Below are positions 44,929 to 53,555 of a DNA stretch of 64,000 nt, piece by piece. The DNA comes from Oliverpabstia intestinalis. Lineage in GTDB: Bacteria; Bacillota; Clostridia; Lachnospirales; Lachnospiraceae. The notes below the pieces were generated by a model that saw nothing but the letters and a program-made list of their open reading frames with translations, searched no databases and had not been told where the DNA came from. Positions within the stretch are counted from its first letter, which is position 1. Every line of letters begins with the position of its first letter. The position numbers and the translations under genes were made by a program. The stretch spans positions 94,109 through 158,108 of the forward strand of contig NZ_VUMS01000005.1 in the NCBI RefSeq assembly GCF_009696065.1. The letters are read 5' to 3'.

Positions 44929-46296
44929 ATGAAAAGAAAAATTGTAGCAGTTATGTTGGCATCCACAATGGTGCTTGGTTTAGCGGCATGTGGCGGTGGA
45001 GATGCTGGAACAACAGACACAACAGGCGGAGATGACGCAACAGCAACAACTGAAGCGGGCGGAGATGATGCCGATGTGAAAGAAGGAAGTTCTGATGATG
45101 AAAACACACTGACCGTCTGGACATGGGATCCGAACTTCAACATCTACGCAATCAACAAAGCGGCTGAGATCTACGCACAGGATCACCCGGGATTCAAAGT
45201 AGAAGTAAGCGAGATTCAGTCTGATGATATTGAAACAAGACTGACAACAGCAGTTTCAGCAGGAGATCTGAGCACACTGCCGGATATCTTCCTGATGCAG
45301 GATAACTCCTTCCAGAAATATGCTACCAACTATCCGGACATCTTTACAGATCTGACAGATTCCGGTATCGACTTCAGCCAGTTCTCCGAAGCAAAAGTTG
45401 CTTACTCTACACTGGATGGCAAGAACTACGGTATCCCGTTTGATAATGGTGCTGTTATCGAATGCCTGCGTACCGATATGTTGGAAAAAGCCGGATACAC
45501 AATAGACGATTTCACAGACATTACATGGTCTGATTTCATGGAAAAAGCAAAAGTTGTTAAAGAAAAAACCGGTCAGCCTATCCTGACATCTCAGGCTGGT
45601 TCACCTGACCTGGTAATGGAGATGCTGCAGTCCTGTGGACAGTCTCTGTTCAACGAAGACGGATCCGTTAACATCAAAGACAACAAAGCTCTGAAACCAA
45701 TCCTGGAGATCTATCAGCAGATGGTTGCAGACGGAACATTAGTAGAAGTTACTGACTGGGATCAGTACATTGCATCTATCAACAACGGCACAGTAGCTGG
45801 TGTTATCAACGGATGCTGGATCATGGCTTCTATCGTAGCTAACGATGATCAGTCCGGACAGTGGGCAGTCACAGATATGCCGAAACTGGACGATGTTGAT
45901 GGAGCTACAAACTACTCTAACAATGGTGGCTCTTCCTGGGCAATTACTTCTAACTGTAAGAAAGTTGACTTGGCTGTAGACTTCATGAACTCCACATTTG
46001 CTGGAAGCACAGAGTTCTATGATGATATCATCACAAAAGGTGCTCTGTCAACATGGGCACCGGCTGGGGATTCAGAAGCATATGCTCAGCCTGTAGAATT
46101 CTTCGGTGGTGATGCAGTTTACGCTAAGATCGTAGATTTCTCTACAAAGACCCCATCCAATATCACAGGTGCTTTCTACTATGATGCGCGTGATGCTGTA
46201 GGTGTTGCATTGTCCAACATTATCCAGAGTGGTGCTGATATGGATTCTGAGATCCAGACAGCTCAGGAAACTGTAGAGTTCAACATGGGTGGCTGA
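44929..46296 (+). CDS. Sugar ABC transporter, substrate-binding lipoprotein
   Basis: A 455-residue family 1 solute-binding protein. The lipoprotein signal is MKRKIVAVMLASTMVLGLAA followed by Cys21, then a Gly/Thr/Asp-rich linker. The mature part has TLTVWTWDPN and the DWDQYIASINNGTVAGVINGCW block typical of CUT1 sugar binders. It is anchored outside the membrane and feeds the two downstream permeases. Given the adjacent beta-galactosidases, a galactose-containing oligosaccharide is likely. No ATPase is encoded nearby, so a shared MsmK-type ATPase is probably used. Confidence 0.92.
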   Translation: MKRKIVAVMLASTMVLGLAACGGGDAGTTDTTGGDDATATTEAGGDDADVKEGSSDDENTLTVWTWDPNFNIYAINKAAEIYAQDHPGFKVEVSEIQSDDIETRLTTAVSAGDLSTLPDIFLMQDNSFQKYATNYPDIFTDLTDSGIDFSQFSEAKVAYSTLDGKNYGIPFDNGAVIECLRTDMLEKAGYTIDDFTDITWSDFMEKAKVVKEKTGQPILTSQAGSPDLVMEMLQSCGQSLFNEDGSVNIKDNKALKPILEIYQQMVADGTLVEVTDWDQYIASINNGTVAGVINGCWIMASIVANDDQSGQWAVTDMPKLDDVDGATNYSNNGGSSWAITSNCKKVDLAVDFMNSTFAGSTEFYDDIITKGALSTWAPAGDSEAYAQPVEFFGGDAVYAKIVDFSTKTPSNITGAFYYDARDAVGVALSNIIQSGADMDSEIQTAQETVEFNMGG

Positions 46297-46347
46297 TAAT
46301 CAGCTGAACAGTTGATAAGATAAGAGGTAAGAAATAAATAGAATGGG

Positions 46348-46388
46348 GATCTGCTTCGAAAAAAAGCGGAGCAGGTCTCTTTCTTTCT
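46348..46388 (+). terminator. Attenuating hairpin between binding protein and permease
   Basis: GATCTGCTTCG pairs with CGGAGCAGGTC through G-U pairs and is followed by TCTTTCTTTCT. It would lower permease expression relative to the binding protein, a common arrangement. Confidence 0.6.
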
Positions 46389-46418
46389 AAAATAGGAGAG
46401 AAAGGGAGGATGGATTTC

Positions 46419-47306
46419 ATGAGCGATCAGAAGAAAAAAGGATTGTCACTGGCAAAGAAACACAACCTGACCGGTTGGGCGTTCTTGCTTCCTGCAACCC
46501 TGTTGATTTGCTGGATGAGTTTTTATCCGATGATTCGGGCGTTCATCCTGTCATTACAGACAGGTATGGGTGTGAATTTGAACTTTAGTGGTTTTTCAAA
46601 CTACACACGTATTTTAAAAGACCCAACATTTAAACAGACATTATTTAACACATTCTTCTACCTGATCATTCAGGTACCGATCATGCTGGTACTGGCACTG
46701 ATGTTTGCATCTATGCTGAATAACAAGGATCTGAAGTTTAAAGGTCTGTTCCGTACATGCATCTTCTTACCGTGTGCCACATCTCTGGTTTCTTACGCTA
46801 TGATCTTCCGTTCTCTGTTTGCAAACGATGGTTTCGTAAACATGGTTCTTCGTAGCTTTGGTCTATCGCCGATCATGTGGTTTGGTAATGCATGGACAGC
46901 CCGTGCTGTTATCATTATCGCTCTGGTGTGGAGATGGACAGGATACAACATGGTATTCTATCTGTCCGGTCTGCAGAATATTGAATATTCTGTATATGAA
47001 GCAGCAAAAATCGACGGCGCAAGCCCGATGCAGACATTCTTCAAGATTACCGTACCGCTTCTGAAACCGACCATCCTGCTGACAACCATTACATCTACCA
47101 ATGGTACACTGCAGCTGTTCGATGAGTCCCTGAACCTGACAAACGGTGGTCCGGGTAAGTCTACCATGACAATGTCTCATTATATTTATAACACATCCTT
47201 TGTGCAGAGTCCGAACTTCGGCTACGCTGCGGCGATGTCTATCCTGATCCTGATCATGGTTGCTATTCTGGCAATACTTCAGATGAAAGTAGGTGACGAA
47301 CGATAA
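46419..47306 (+). CDS. Sugar ABC transporter permease (MalF/UgpA type)
   Basis: A 295-residue inner-membrane subunit with six helices and the ATPase-contacting EAA motif EAAKIDGASPMQTFFKITVP. LNGWAF-like LTGWAFLLPATLLICW opens the membrane part. The ATG at 46419 has GGGAGG 9 nt upstream; an ATG at 46410 overlaps that site and is less likely. Its stop overlaps the next start by one base (TAATG). Confidence 0.92.
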   Translation: MSDQKKKGLSLAKKHNLTGWAFLLPATLLICWMSFYPMIRAFILSLQTGMGVNLNFSGFSNYTRILKDPTFKQTLFNTFFYLIIQVPIMLVLALMFASMLNNKDLKFKGLFRTCIFLPCATSLVSYAMIFRSLFANDGFVNMVLRSFGLSPIMWFGNAWTARAVIIIALVWRWTGYNMVFYLSGLQNIEYSVYEAAKIDGASPMQTFFKITVPLLKPTILLTTITSTNGTLQLFDESLNLTNGGPGKSTMTMSHYIYNTSFVQSPNFGYAAAMSILILIMVAILAILQMKVGDER

Positions 47307-48112
47307 TGGGTAAAGGTAAAAAATTTATTATGTATCTTGTACTGTCAATCGCATCAATTGTTTCTGTATTTCCGCTGTACTATATGTTCTGCGCATCTAC
47401 AAACAAGAGCGTTGACGTTATCGCCGGCAAACTGATTCCGGGAACGTATCTGATTGAAAACTACAAAGCACTGATTGCAAACCAGAATCTGGGACTGGCA
47501 CTGTGGAACTCCTTCCGAAATGCAACAGTACTGACTGTCCTGTGTCTGCTGGTTTGCTCTATCGCCGGATATGGCTTCGAGATCTATCACGACAAAGGAA
47601 AAGACGTTGTATTTACCATCCTGCTGACTGCTATGATGATTCCTTTTGCAGCCATCATGATTCCTATGTTCCGTATGTTCTCTACTTTGAAGATGGTAAA
47701 TACCATGACAGCGTTCATGCTGCCATCCATTGCAACACCGTTCATGATCATGATGTTCCGTCAGGCATCCAGATCCTTCCCTCATGATATCATTGAGGCA
47801 GCAAGAATCGATGGTCTGAGTGAAGCTGGTATCTTCTTCCGTATGTTCATGCCTACCATGAAGTCCACATACGCAGCAGCTACTATCATCACTTTCATGG
47901 GTGCATGGAACAACTACCTGTGGCCAAAAGTTATTTTACAGAACAACAGCGCTATTACAATGCCGATGTTGGTTGCCAACCTGTTAGGTGGCTATACTGT
48001 AGATTATGGTATGCTGATGTTAGGTGTATTTATCTGTACAATCCCGACAGCAATTATCTTCTTTGCTTTCCAGAAGAGCTTTACAGAAGGTATCACAGGT
48101 GCTGTTAAATAA
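47306..48112 (+). CDS. Sugar ABC transporter permease (MalG/UgpE type)
   Basis: A 268-residue partner permease with six helices. The EAA motif is EAARIDGLSEAGIFFRMFMP, and the C-terminal FFAFQKSFTEGITGAVK is the usual MalG-type end. It forms the heterodimeric channel with the preceding protein, to which it is translationally coupled by a 1-bp overlap. A terminator follows before lacZ. Confidence 0.93.
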   Translation: MGKGKKFIMYLVLSIASIVSVFPLYYMFCASTNKSVDVIAGKLIPGTYLIENYKALIANQNLGLALWNSFRNATVLTVLCLLVCSIAGYGFEIYHDKGKDVVFTILLTAMMIPFAAIMIPMFRMFSTLKMVNTMTAFMLPSIATPFMIMMFRQASRSFPHDIIEAARIDGLSEAGIFFRMFMPTMKSTYAAATIITFMGAWNNYLWPKVILQNNSAITMPMLVANLLGGYTVDYGMLMLGVFICTIPTAIIFFAFQKSFTEGITGAVK

Positions 48113-48161
48113 TAAAAAAGTAGCTGTGCATATGCTGAATGGTTATGTATAAGTAAATTAA

Positions 48162-48200
48162 GGCGGATATTTATAGTATATGAATATCCGCCTGTTTTTT
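48162..48200 (+). terminator. Terminator between permease and beta-galactosidase
   Basis: GGCGGATATT pairs with AATATCCGCC, followed by TTTTTT. Read-through would still deliver lacZ expression, since no strong promoter is seen in the short gap. Confidence 0.8.
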
Positions 48201-48232
48201 AGCAAAGATTGAAAAATAGGAGGAAAAATAGA

Positions 48233-51200
48233 ATGGGTACTTTCAATTACGATTTGGTAAAAGATCCTACTTATTTTAACGACAACCGTGTGGCTGCTCA
48301 TTCAGACCACAAATATTACGCTTCTGTGGAAGCGATGGAACAGGATGTGGATAACTTCCGTCACAGTCTGAACGGATTGTGGAAATTCCATTACGCAAGA
48401 AATTACAACTCTACGATCCCGGGATTTGAGAAAACAGAATATTGTTGCAAATCATGGGATGATATCCGTGTACCGGCTCATATTCAGATGGAGGGATATG
48501 ATGTACCGCAGTATGCAAATGTACAGTACCCGTGGGAAGGAAGAGAAGAAGTAGAACCGGGTCAGATTCCGGAGAGATTCAATCCGGTTGCTTCTTATGT
48601 GAAATATTTTGAAGTTCCGGAAGAGATGGAAGGCAAAAAAGTATTTATCTCTTTCCAGGGTGCAGAAAGTGGTATCGCTGTATGGCTGAACGGTAACTTT
48701 GTAGGATACAGTGAAGATACCTTTACACCGTCCGAATTCGAACTGACTCCTTATCTGAAAGAGGGAGAAAACAAACTGGCGGCTCAGGTCTTCAAATGGA
48801 CCAGCAGCAGCTGGTGTGAGGACCAGGATTTCTTCCGTTTCTCAGGTATCTACCGTGATGTCTATCTGTATGCGATCCCGGAAGTCCATGTATCTGATGT
48901 GAAGATTCAGACACTTCTGGACGATACCTTCACCAAAGCGGATCTGGTGATCGATACCAAAGCAACAAAAGCCGGAAAAGTAAAAATTACATTATCCAAA
49001 GACGGAAAAGAACTGCAGAGTGTGGAAGAAACACTGGCAGAGGAGTCTCAGTATGTGATGAAAGTGGAGAATCCTGAACTGTGGTCTGCAGAATCTCCTG
49101 TATTATATGATCTGTTACTGGAAGTGATGGATGAGAACGGACAGGTGACAGAAGTGATCCCTCAGAGAGTGGGCTTCCGTCGTTTTGAGATGAAAGATTC
49201 TATCATGATGCTGAATGGTAAGAGAATCGTCTTCAAAGGTGTTAACCGTCACGAATTCAGTTCTGTATCCGGTCGTGTGGTATCCAGAGAAGAATTGATC
49301 AAAGACCTGGTGACCATGAAACAGAACAATATCAATGCGATCCGTACCTGCCATTATCCGGATGCGGTCGGCATCTATGAACTGTGTGACGAATATGGTA
49401 TCTACATGATCGCAGAGTGTAATCTGGAGAGCCACGGAAGCTGGGACATCAGTGCAGAACAGACCGGTGACTTCAGCAAAGTCGTACCATGTGACCGTCC
49501 GGAATGGATGGATATGATGCTGGATCGTGTCAATTCCATGTATCAGAGAGATAAGAACCATCCGGCGATCCTGATCTGGTCCTGCGGTAATGAGGCATTT
49601 GGCGGAAAAGTAATCTACGAGATGTCACAACTGTACCGTAAGATGGATCCGAACCGCCTGGTACATTATGAAGGTGTCTGCCACGATAGAAGATACAACG
49701 ATACCAGTGATATGGAAAGCCAGATGTATCCGTCTGTAGAGGATATCCAGGCATTTCTGGAAAAAGACAGAAGCAAACCATTTATCTGCTGCGAGTACAC
49801 TCATGCAATGGGTAACTCCTGCGGAGGTATGCACAAATACACAGATCTGACCGATACCGAGCCGTCCTACCAGGGTGGATTTATCTGGGACTATATCGAT
49901 CAGTCGATCTACAAAAAAGACCGTTACGGAAAAGAATTCCAGGCATACGGCGGTGACTTCAATGATCGCCCATGCGACTATAACTTCAGCGGAAACGGTA
50001 TCGCATACGGCGGAGAAAGAGACGCATCTCCGAAGATGCAGGATGTGAAATTCAACTACCAGAACATCTCTGCCAAAGTGGAAAAAGACCAGGTAACCAT
50101 CGTCAACAAGAACCTGTTTATCAACACTGATACCTTTGACTGCTTCGTAGTACTTGCAAAAGATGGAAAAGAAGTAAAAGAAGTTCCGATGGAAACTCAT
50201 GTAGCTCCTTTGAGTGAAGAGACCGTAAGTCTGCCGATTCCGGTACAGAATCTGCCGGGTGAATATGCAGTTACTGTATCCTTCCGGCTGAAAGAAGATA
50301 CCGTATGGGCAAAACGTGGTCATGAAGTGGCATTCGGACAGGGTGTCTACAAAGTGGAAGCACCTGCAAAAGCTGTAAAACCTGCAAGATTTGAAGTGAT
50401 CAGATCCGGTCATGACTTTGGTGTTCGCGGTGAAAACTTCGATGTGCTCTTCTCTTACCTGAATGGCGGTCTTGCTTCTTACCGTTACGGTGGAGTGGAG
50501 ATGATCCAGATGATCCCAAGACCAAATTTCTGGCGTGCACCGGTTGACAACGATAACGGAAGCCTGATGCAGATGCGCTGCGGACAGTGGAAACTGGCAT
50601 CCATGTATCTGTCTCACAAATATCCAACCGGAGGACATTATCCGGGAATGCATATCCCTGAGATCGAAGTTCTGGATGACAGTGCAAAGATTACATTTAC
50701 TTATGCAATGCCAACGACTCCGGCAACCGAGTGCAAACTGAGCTATCAGGTATATGGAGACGGAAGCATCCGCACCACACTGACTTATGATCCGGTAGAG
50801 GGTCTGGGCGATATGCCGGAATTCGGTGTTATGTTCAAGTTCGATGCAGATTACGACAATGTAACCTGGTACGGCATGGGACCGGAAGAAACCTATGTGG
50901 ACAGATGTGAAGGCGCAAAACTGGGTATCTACAGGAACAAAGTGGAAGATAATATGGCAAAATACATGGTTCCGCAGGAATGCGGAAACAAGGTTGGCGT
51001 ACGTTGGGCATCTGTAACAGACCGTAAGGGCAGAGGAATGCTGTTTACCGGTGATGCTATGGAATTCTCCGCACTGCCATATACACCACACGAGATGGAA
51101 AATGCGATGCATCCATTTGAGCTGCCACAGGTACACTACACGGTAGTACGTGTATCCAAACAGCAGATGGGTATTGCCGGAGATGACAGCTGGGGTGCAA

Positions 51201-51271
51201 AACCACTTCCGGAATATCTGATCAAAACCGATGAAAAGATGGAATTTACATTCACATTCAAGGGAATCTGA
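48233..51271 (+). CDS. lacZ: Beta-galactosidase, GH family 2
   Basis: A 1012-residue cytoplasmic LacZ-type enzyme that hydrolyses lactose and related beta-galactosides. The jelly-roll domain (RVPAHIQMEGYDVPQYANVQ) and Ig-like domains precede the TIM barrel. The acid/base Glu is in WSCGNEAFGG and the nucleophile in CCEYTHAMGNS. The C-terminal Bgal small-chain domain includes RPNFWRAPVDNDNG. Length matches E. coli LacZ. AGGAGG lies about 10 nt before the ATG at 48233; an upstream frame start at 48209 has no support. Confidence 0.96.
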   Translation: MGTFNYDLVKDPTYFNDNRVAAHSDHKYYASVEAMEQDVDNFRHSLNGLWKFHYARNYNSTIPGFEKTEYCCKSWDDIRVPAHIQMEGYDVPQYANVQYPWEGREEVEPGQIPERFNPVASYVKYFEVPEEMEGKKVFISFQGAESGIAVWLNGNFVGYSEDTFTPSEFELTPYLKEGENKLAAQVFKWTSSSWCEDQDFFRFSGIYRDVYLYAIPEVHVSDVKIQTLLDDTFTKADLVIDTKATKAGKVKITLSKDGKELQSVEETLAEESQYVMKVENPELWSAESPVLYDLLLEVMDENGQVTEVIPQRVGFRRFEMKDSIMMLNGKRIVFKGVNRHEFSSVSGRVVSREELIKDLVTMKQNNINAIRTCHYPDAVGIYELCDEYGIYMIAECNLESHGSWDISAEQTGDFSKVVPCDRPEWMDMMLDRVNSMYQRDKNHPAILIWSCGNEAFGGKVIYEMSQLYRKMDPNRLVHYEGVCHDRRYNDTSDMESQMYPSVEDIQAFLEKDRSKPFICCEYTHAMGNSCGGMHKYTDLTDTEPSYQGGFIWDYIDQSIYKKDRYGKEFQAYGGDFNDRPCDYNFSGNGIAYGGERDASPKMQDVKFNYQNISAKVEKDQVTIVNKNLFINTDTFDCFVVLAKDGKEVKEVPMETHVAPLSEETVSLPIPVQNLPGEYAVTVSFRLKEDTVWAKRGHEVAFGQGVYKVEAPAKAVKPARFEVIRSGHDFGVRGENFDVLFSYLNGGLASYRYGGVEMIQMIPRPNFWRAPVDNDNGSLMQMRCGQWKLASMYLSHKYPTGGHYPGMHIPEIEVLDDSAKITFTYAMPTTPATECKLSYQVYGDGSIRTTLTYDPVEGLGDMPEFGVMFKFDADYDNVTWYGMGPEETYVDRCEGAKLGIYRNKVEDNMAKYMVPQECGNKVGVRWASVTDRKGRGMLFTGDAMEFSALPYTPHEMENAMHPFELPQVHYTVVRVSKQQMGIAGDDSWGAKPLPEYLIKTDEKMEFTFTFKGI

Positions 51272-51297
51272 TGAAAATTACAAATAAATAATTAAAT

Positions 51298-51455
51298 GAA
51301 AGGAAGTAACTTTTCAGTAGCCACTATCCCGCGAGATGTTTTGACATGAATATGTCAAAATCTCGAGACATACAAGCAAAAATGCCATCACCGAAGGTGA
51401 TTTCAAATGCATTTTTGTTCGTAACTGTGAAGGCACTGAACAGTTACGAAAGGAA
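51298..51455. mobile_element. MITE copy 4 with 8-bp target duplication
   Basis: Element 51306-51447 (142 bp) flanked by GAAAGGAA (51298-51305 and 51448-51455). Stems are CGAGA/TCTCG extending TTTTGACAT/ATGTCAAAA, and GCAAAAATGC/GCATTTTTGT. It separates lacZ from the GH42 gene and sits directly before a terminator. Confidence 0.92.
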
Positions 51456-51496
51456 AAGCCTTTCTCCTTGATGTGAAAGGAGAAAGGCTTTTTTGA
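51455..51496 (+). terminator. Terminator downstream of lacZ and MITE
   Basis: AAAGCCTTTCTCCTT pairs with AAGGAGAAAGGCTTT, followed by TTTT. The GH42 start is 20 bp further on, so some read-through into GH42-galT is likely. Confidence 0.85.
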
Positions 51497-51515
51497 TAAG
51501 ACAGGAGAAGAACTT

Positions 51516-53555
51516 ATGGCAAGAGAAGTAAATTTTGGAAAAATGCTCCATGGTGGAGATTACAATCCGGAACAGTGGCTTCACAGCCCGGAGATTCTGG
51601 AAAAAGACATCGAATATTTTAAAAAAGCGAAAATCAATGAAGTATCCCTGGGTATATTTTCCTGGGCAGTACTCGAACCGGTAGAGGGAGAGTTCCATTT
51701 TGAATGGATGGAAAAGATTATAGATCGTCTGTATGAAAATGGCATTTCAACAATTCTGGCAACCCCGACCGGAGCAAGACCAAGATGGATGGCACAGAAG
51801 TATCCGGAGGTACTTCGTGTAGACGCCAGTCGTCACAGAAATCTGTACGGAGAAAGACATAATCACTGCTATACATCTCCGGTATACAGAGAAAAGACAA
51901 GAATTATGAATACAAAACTGGCGGAAAAATTCAAAGACCATCCGGGCGTGATCGCCTGGCATATTTCCAATGAATATGGAGGAGAGTGTCATTGCCCGTT
52001 GTGTCAGGCAGCCTTTAAAAACTGGCTGAAAGACAAATATCAGACAGCAGATAAGATGAACCGGGCATGGGCAACCACATTCTGGAGTCACCGGTATAAC
52101 GATTTTGATCAGGTTGACAGTCCGTCCCCAAGAGGAGACAGCTCTCTTCACGGTCTGAACCTGGACTGGAAACGGTTTGTGACCGATCAGACTGTAGATT
52201 TTGTAAAATGGGAGATCCAGGCTCTTAGGGATGCAGGATCCGACAAACCAACCACCATCAATATGATGTACGATTTCCAGGGATTAAATTATCACAAATT
52301 TGCTGATGTAGTAGATTTTGTATCCTGGGATAATTATCCACAGTGGCACAAGAAAGAAGAATACCTGACAGCCATGGATAATGGCATGCAGCATGATATC
52401 ATGCGAAGCATTCAGAAAAAACCATTTTTGTTGATGGAGAACTGTCCGTCGGCAACCAACTGGCAGTCCGTAAGCAAATTAAAGAAACCGGGAATGCTTC
52501 ATGCAGCTTCCATGCAGGCTGTTGCCCACGGATCCGACAGTATTTTGTATTTCCAGCTTCGACAGAGCCAGGGTTCCTCTGAAAAGTTCCATGGTGCAGT
52601 GATCGATCATTATGGCAAGGATGATACCAGAGTATTTAAGGAAATAACGGAAGTAGGAGAAAGTCTGGAAAAACTTCAGGAAGTTACCGGAGCGAAGAAC
52701 CCGGCACAGGTGGCTGTGGTATATGACTGGGAGAACCGCTGGGCAATGGAAGACGCCCAGGGACCAAGAAATAAAGGACTGTTCTATAAGGAAACTGTGG
52801 AAAAATCCTATTACGCATTCCGCAAACAGGGACTGAATGTGGATATGATCGATATGGAGCAGGATCTGGATGGTTATAAAGTAGTAGCAGCGCCTATGCT
52901 TTATATGTTCAGGGAAGGATTTGAAGAGAAGGTTCGTAAATACGTAGAAAATGGTGGAACCTTTATCCTGACTTACTGGTCCGGTATCGTAGACAGTACC
53001 GATCTGTGTTTCCTGGAGGGAACTCCCCATGGACTGATGGATGTGATGGGACTTCGCAGTACAGAGATTGACGGTTTGTACGATGGGGAATATAATAGAG
53101 GAGTACCGGTGAGGGGGAATGAGTTGTGCCTGACGAAAACCTATACCTGTAATCATCTTTGTGAACTGGTTAAGACTTCTACTGCACAGCCTCTGATGAC
53201 CTACGAAACCGATTTTTATGCCGGTATGCCGGCACTTACCGTGAACCTTTTCGGAAAAGGAAAAGCATACCATGTCTGCGCAGACTTTGAACAGGGATTT
53301 TATGATGAAGTTTATCGTAAGATTGCAAAAGAAGCAGGCGTAAAACGTGTAGTTGCCCACATCCCGGAAGGCGTGGAAGTAAGTGTGCGCCGGAATCAGG
53401 ATACAGATTATGTATTTGTACAAAACTTCAACCGTCAGCCGGTAGAAGTCAAGTTGCCTGTAGAACAGTATCCGGTATGGCTTGGAAAATATGATGGCAC
53501 TATAGATCGGTTCGGCACCGTGGTATTAAAAGGAAAGGCAGGAGAAAAGGAATGA
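51516..53555 (+). CDS. Beta-galactosidase, GH family 42
   Basis: A 679-residue cytoplasmic enzyme. The GH42 acid/base lies in AWHISNEYGGECHC and the nucleophile Glu in FLLMENCPSATNWQ. The zinc-cluster cysteines (CHCPLC) are present, and the trimerisation and C-terminal beta domains follow. GH42 enzymes usually act on beta-1,3/1,6-galactosides or transport-imported galacto-oligosaccharides, complementing the GH2 enzyme upstream. AGGAGAAGAACTT precedes the ATG. The stop overlaps galT by 4 bp (ATGA). Confidence 0.95.
   Translation: MAREVNFGKMLHGGDYNPEQWLHSPEILEKDIEYFKKAKINEVSLGIFSWAVLEPVEGEFHFEWMEKIIDRLYENGISTILATPTGARPRWMAQKYPEVLRVDASRHRNLYGERHNHCYTSPVYREKTRIMNTKLAEKFKDHPGVIAWHISNEYGGECHCPLCQAAFKNWLKDKYQTADKMNRAWATTFWSHRYNDFDQVDSPSPRGDSSLHGLNLDWKRFVTDQTVDFVKWEIQALRDAGSDKPTTINMMYDFQGLNYHKFADVVDFVSWDNYPQWHKKEEYLTAMDNGMQHDIMRSIQKKPFLLMENCPSATNWQSVSKLKKPGMLHAASMQAVAHGSDSILYFQLRQSQGSSEKFHGAVIDHYGKDDTRVFKEITEVGESLEKLQEVTGAKNPAQVAVVYDWENRWAMEDAQGPRNKGLFYKETVEKSYYAFRKQGLNVDMIDMEQDLDGYKVVAAPMLYMFREGFEEKVRKYVENGGTFILTYWSGIVDSTDLCFLEGTPHGLMDVMGLRSTEIDGLYDGEYNRGVPVRGNELCLTKTYTCNHLCELVKTSTAQPLMTYETDFYAGMPALTVNLFGKGKAYHVCADFEQGFYDEVYRKIAKEAGVKRVVAHIPEGVEVSVRRNQDTDYVFVQNFNRQPVEVKLPVEQYPVWLGKYDGTIDRFGTVVLKGKAGEKE

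Noticed and set aside
49625..51136. 503-codon minus-strand ORF inside lacZ
   Set aside because: A shadow of the GH2 gene, whose catalytic motifs are intact on the plus strand.
14069..51455. CRISPR array interpretation of the recurring 140-bp sequences
   Set aside because: Copies are tens of kilobases apart with individual 8-bp duplications and no spacers or cas genes.
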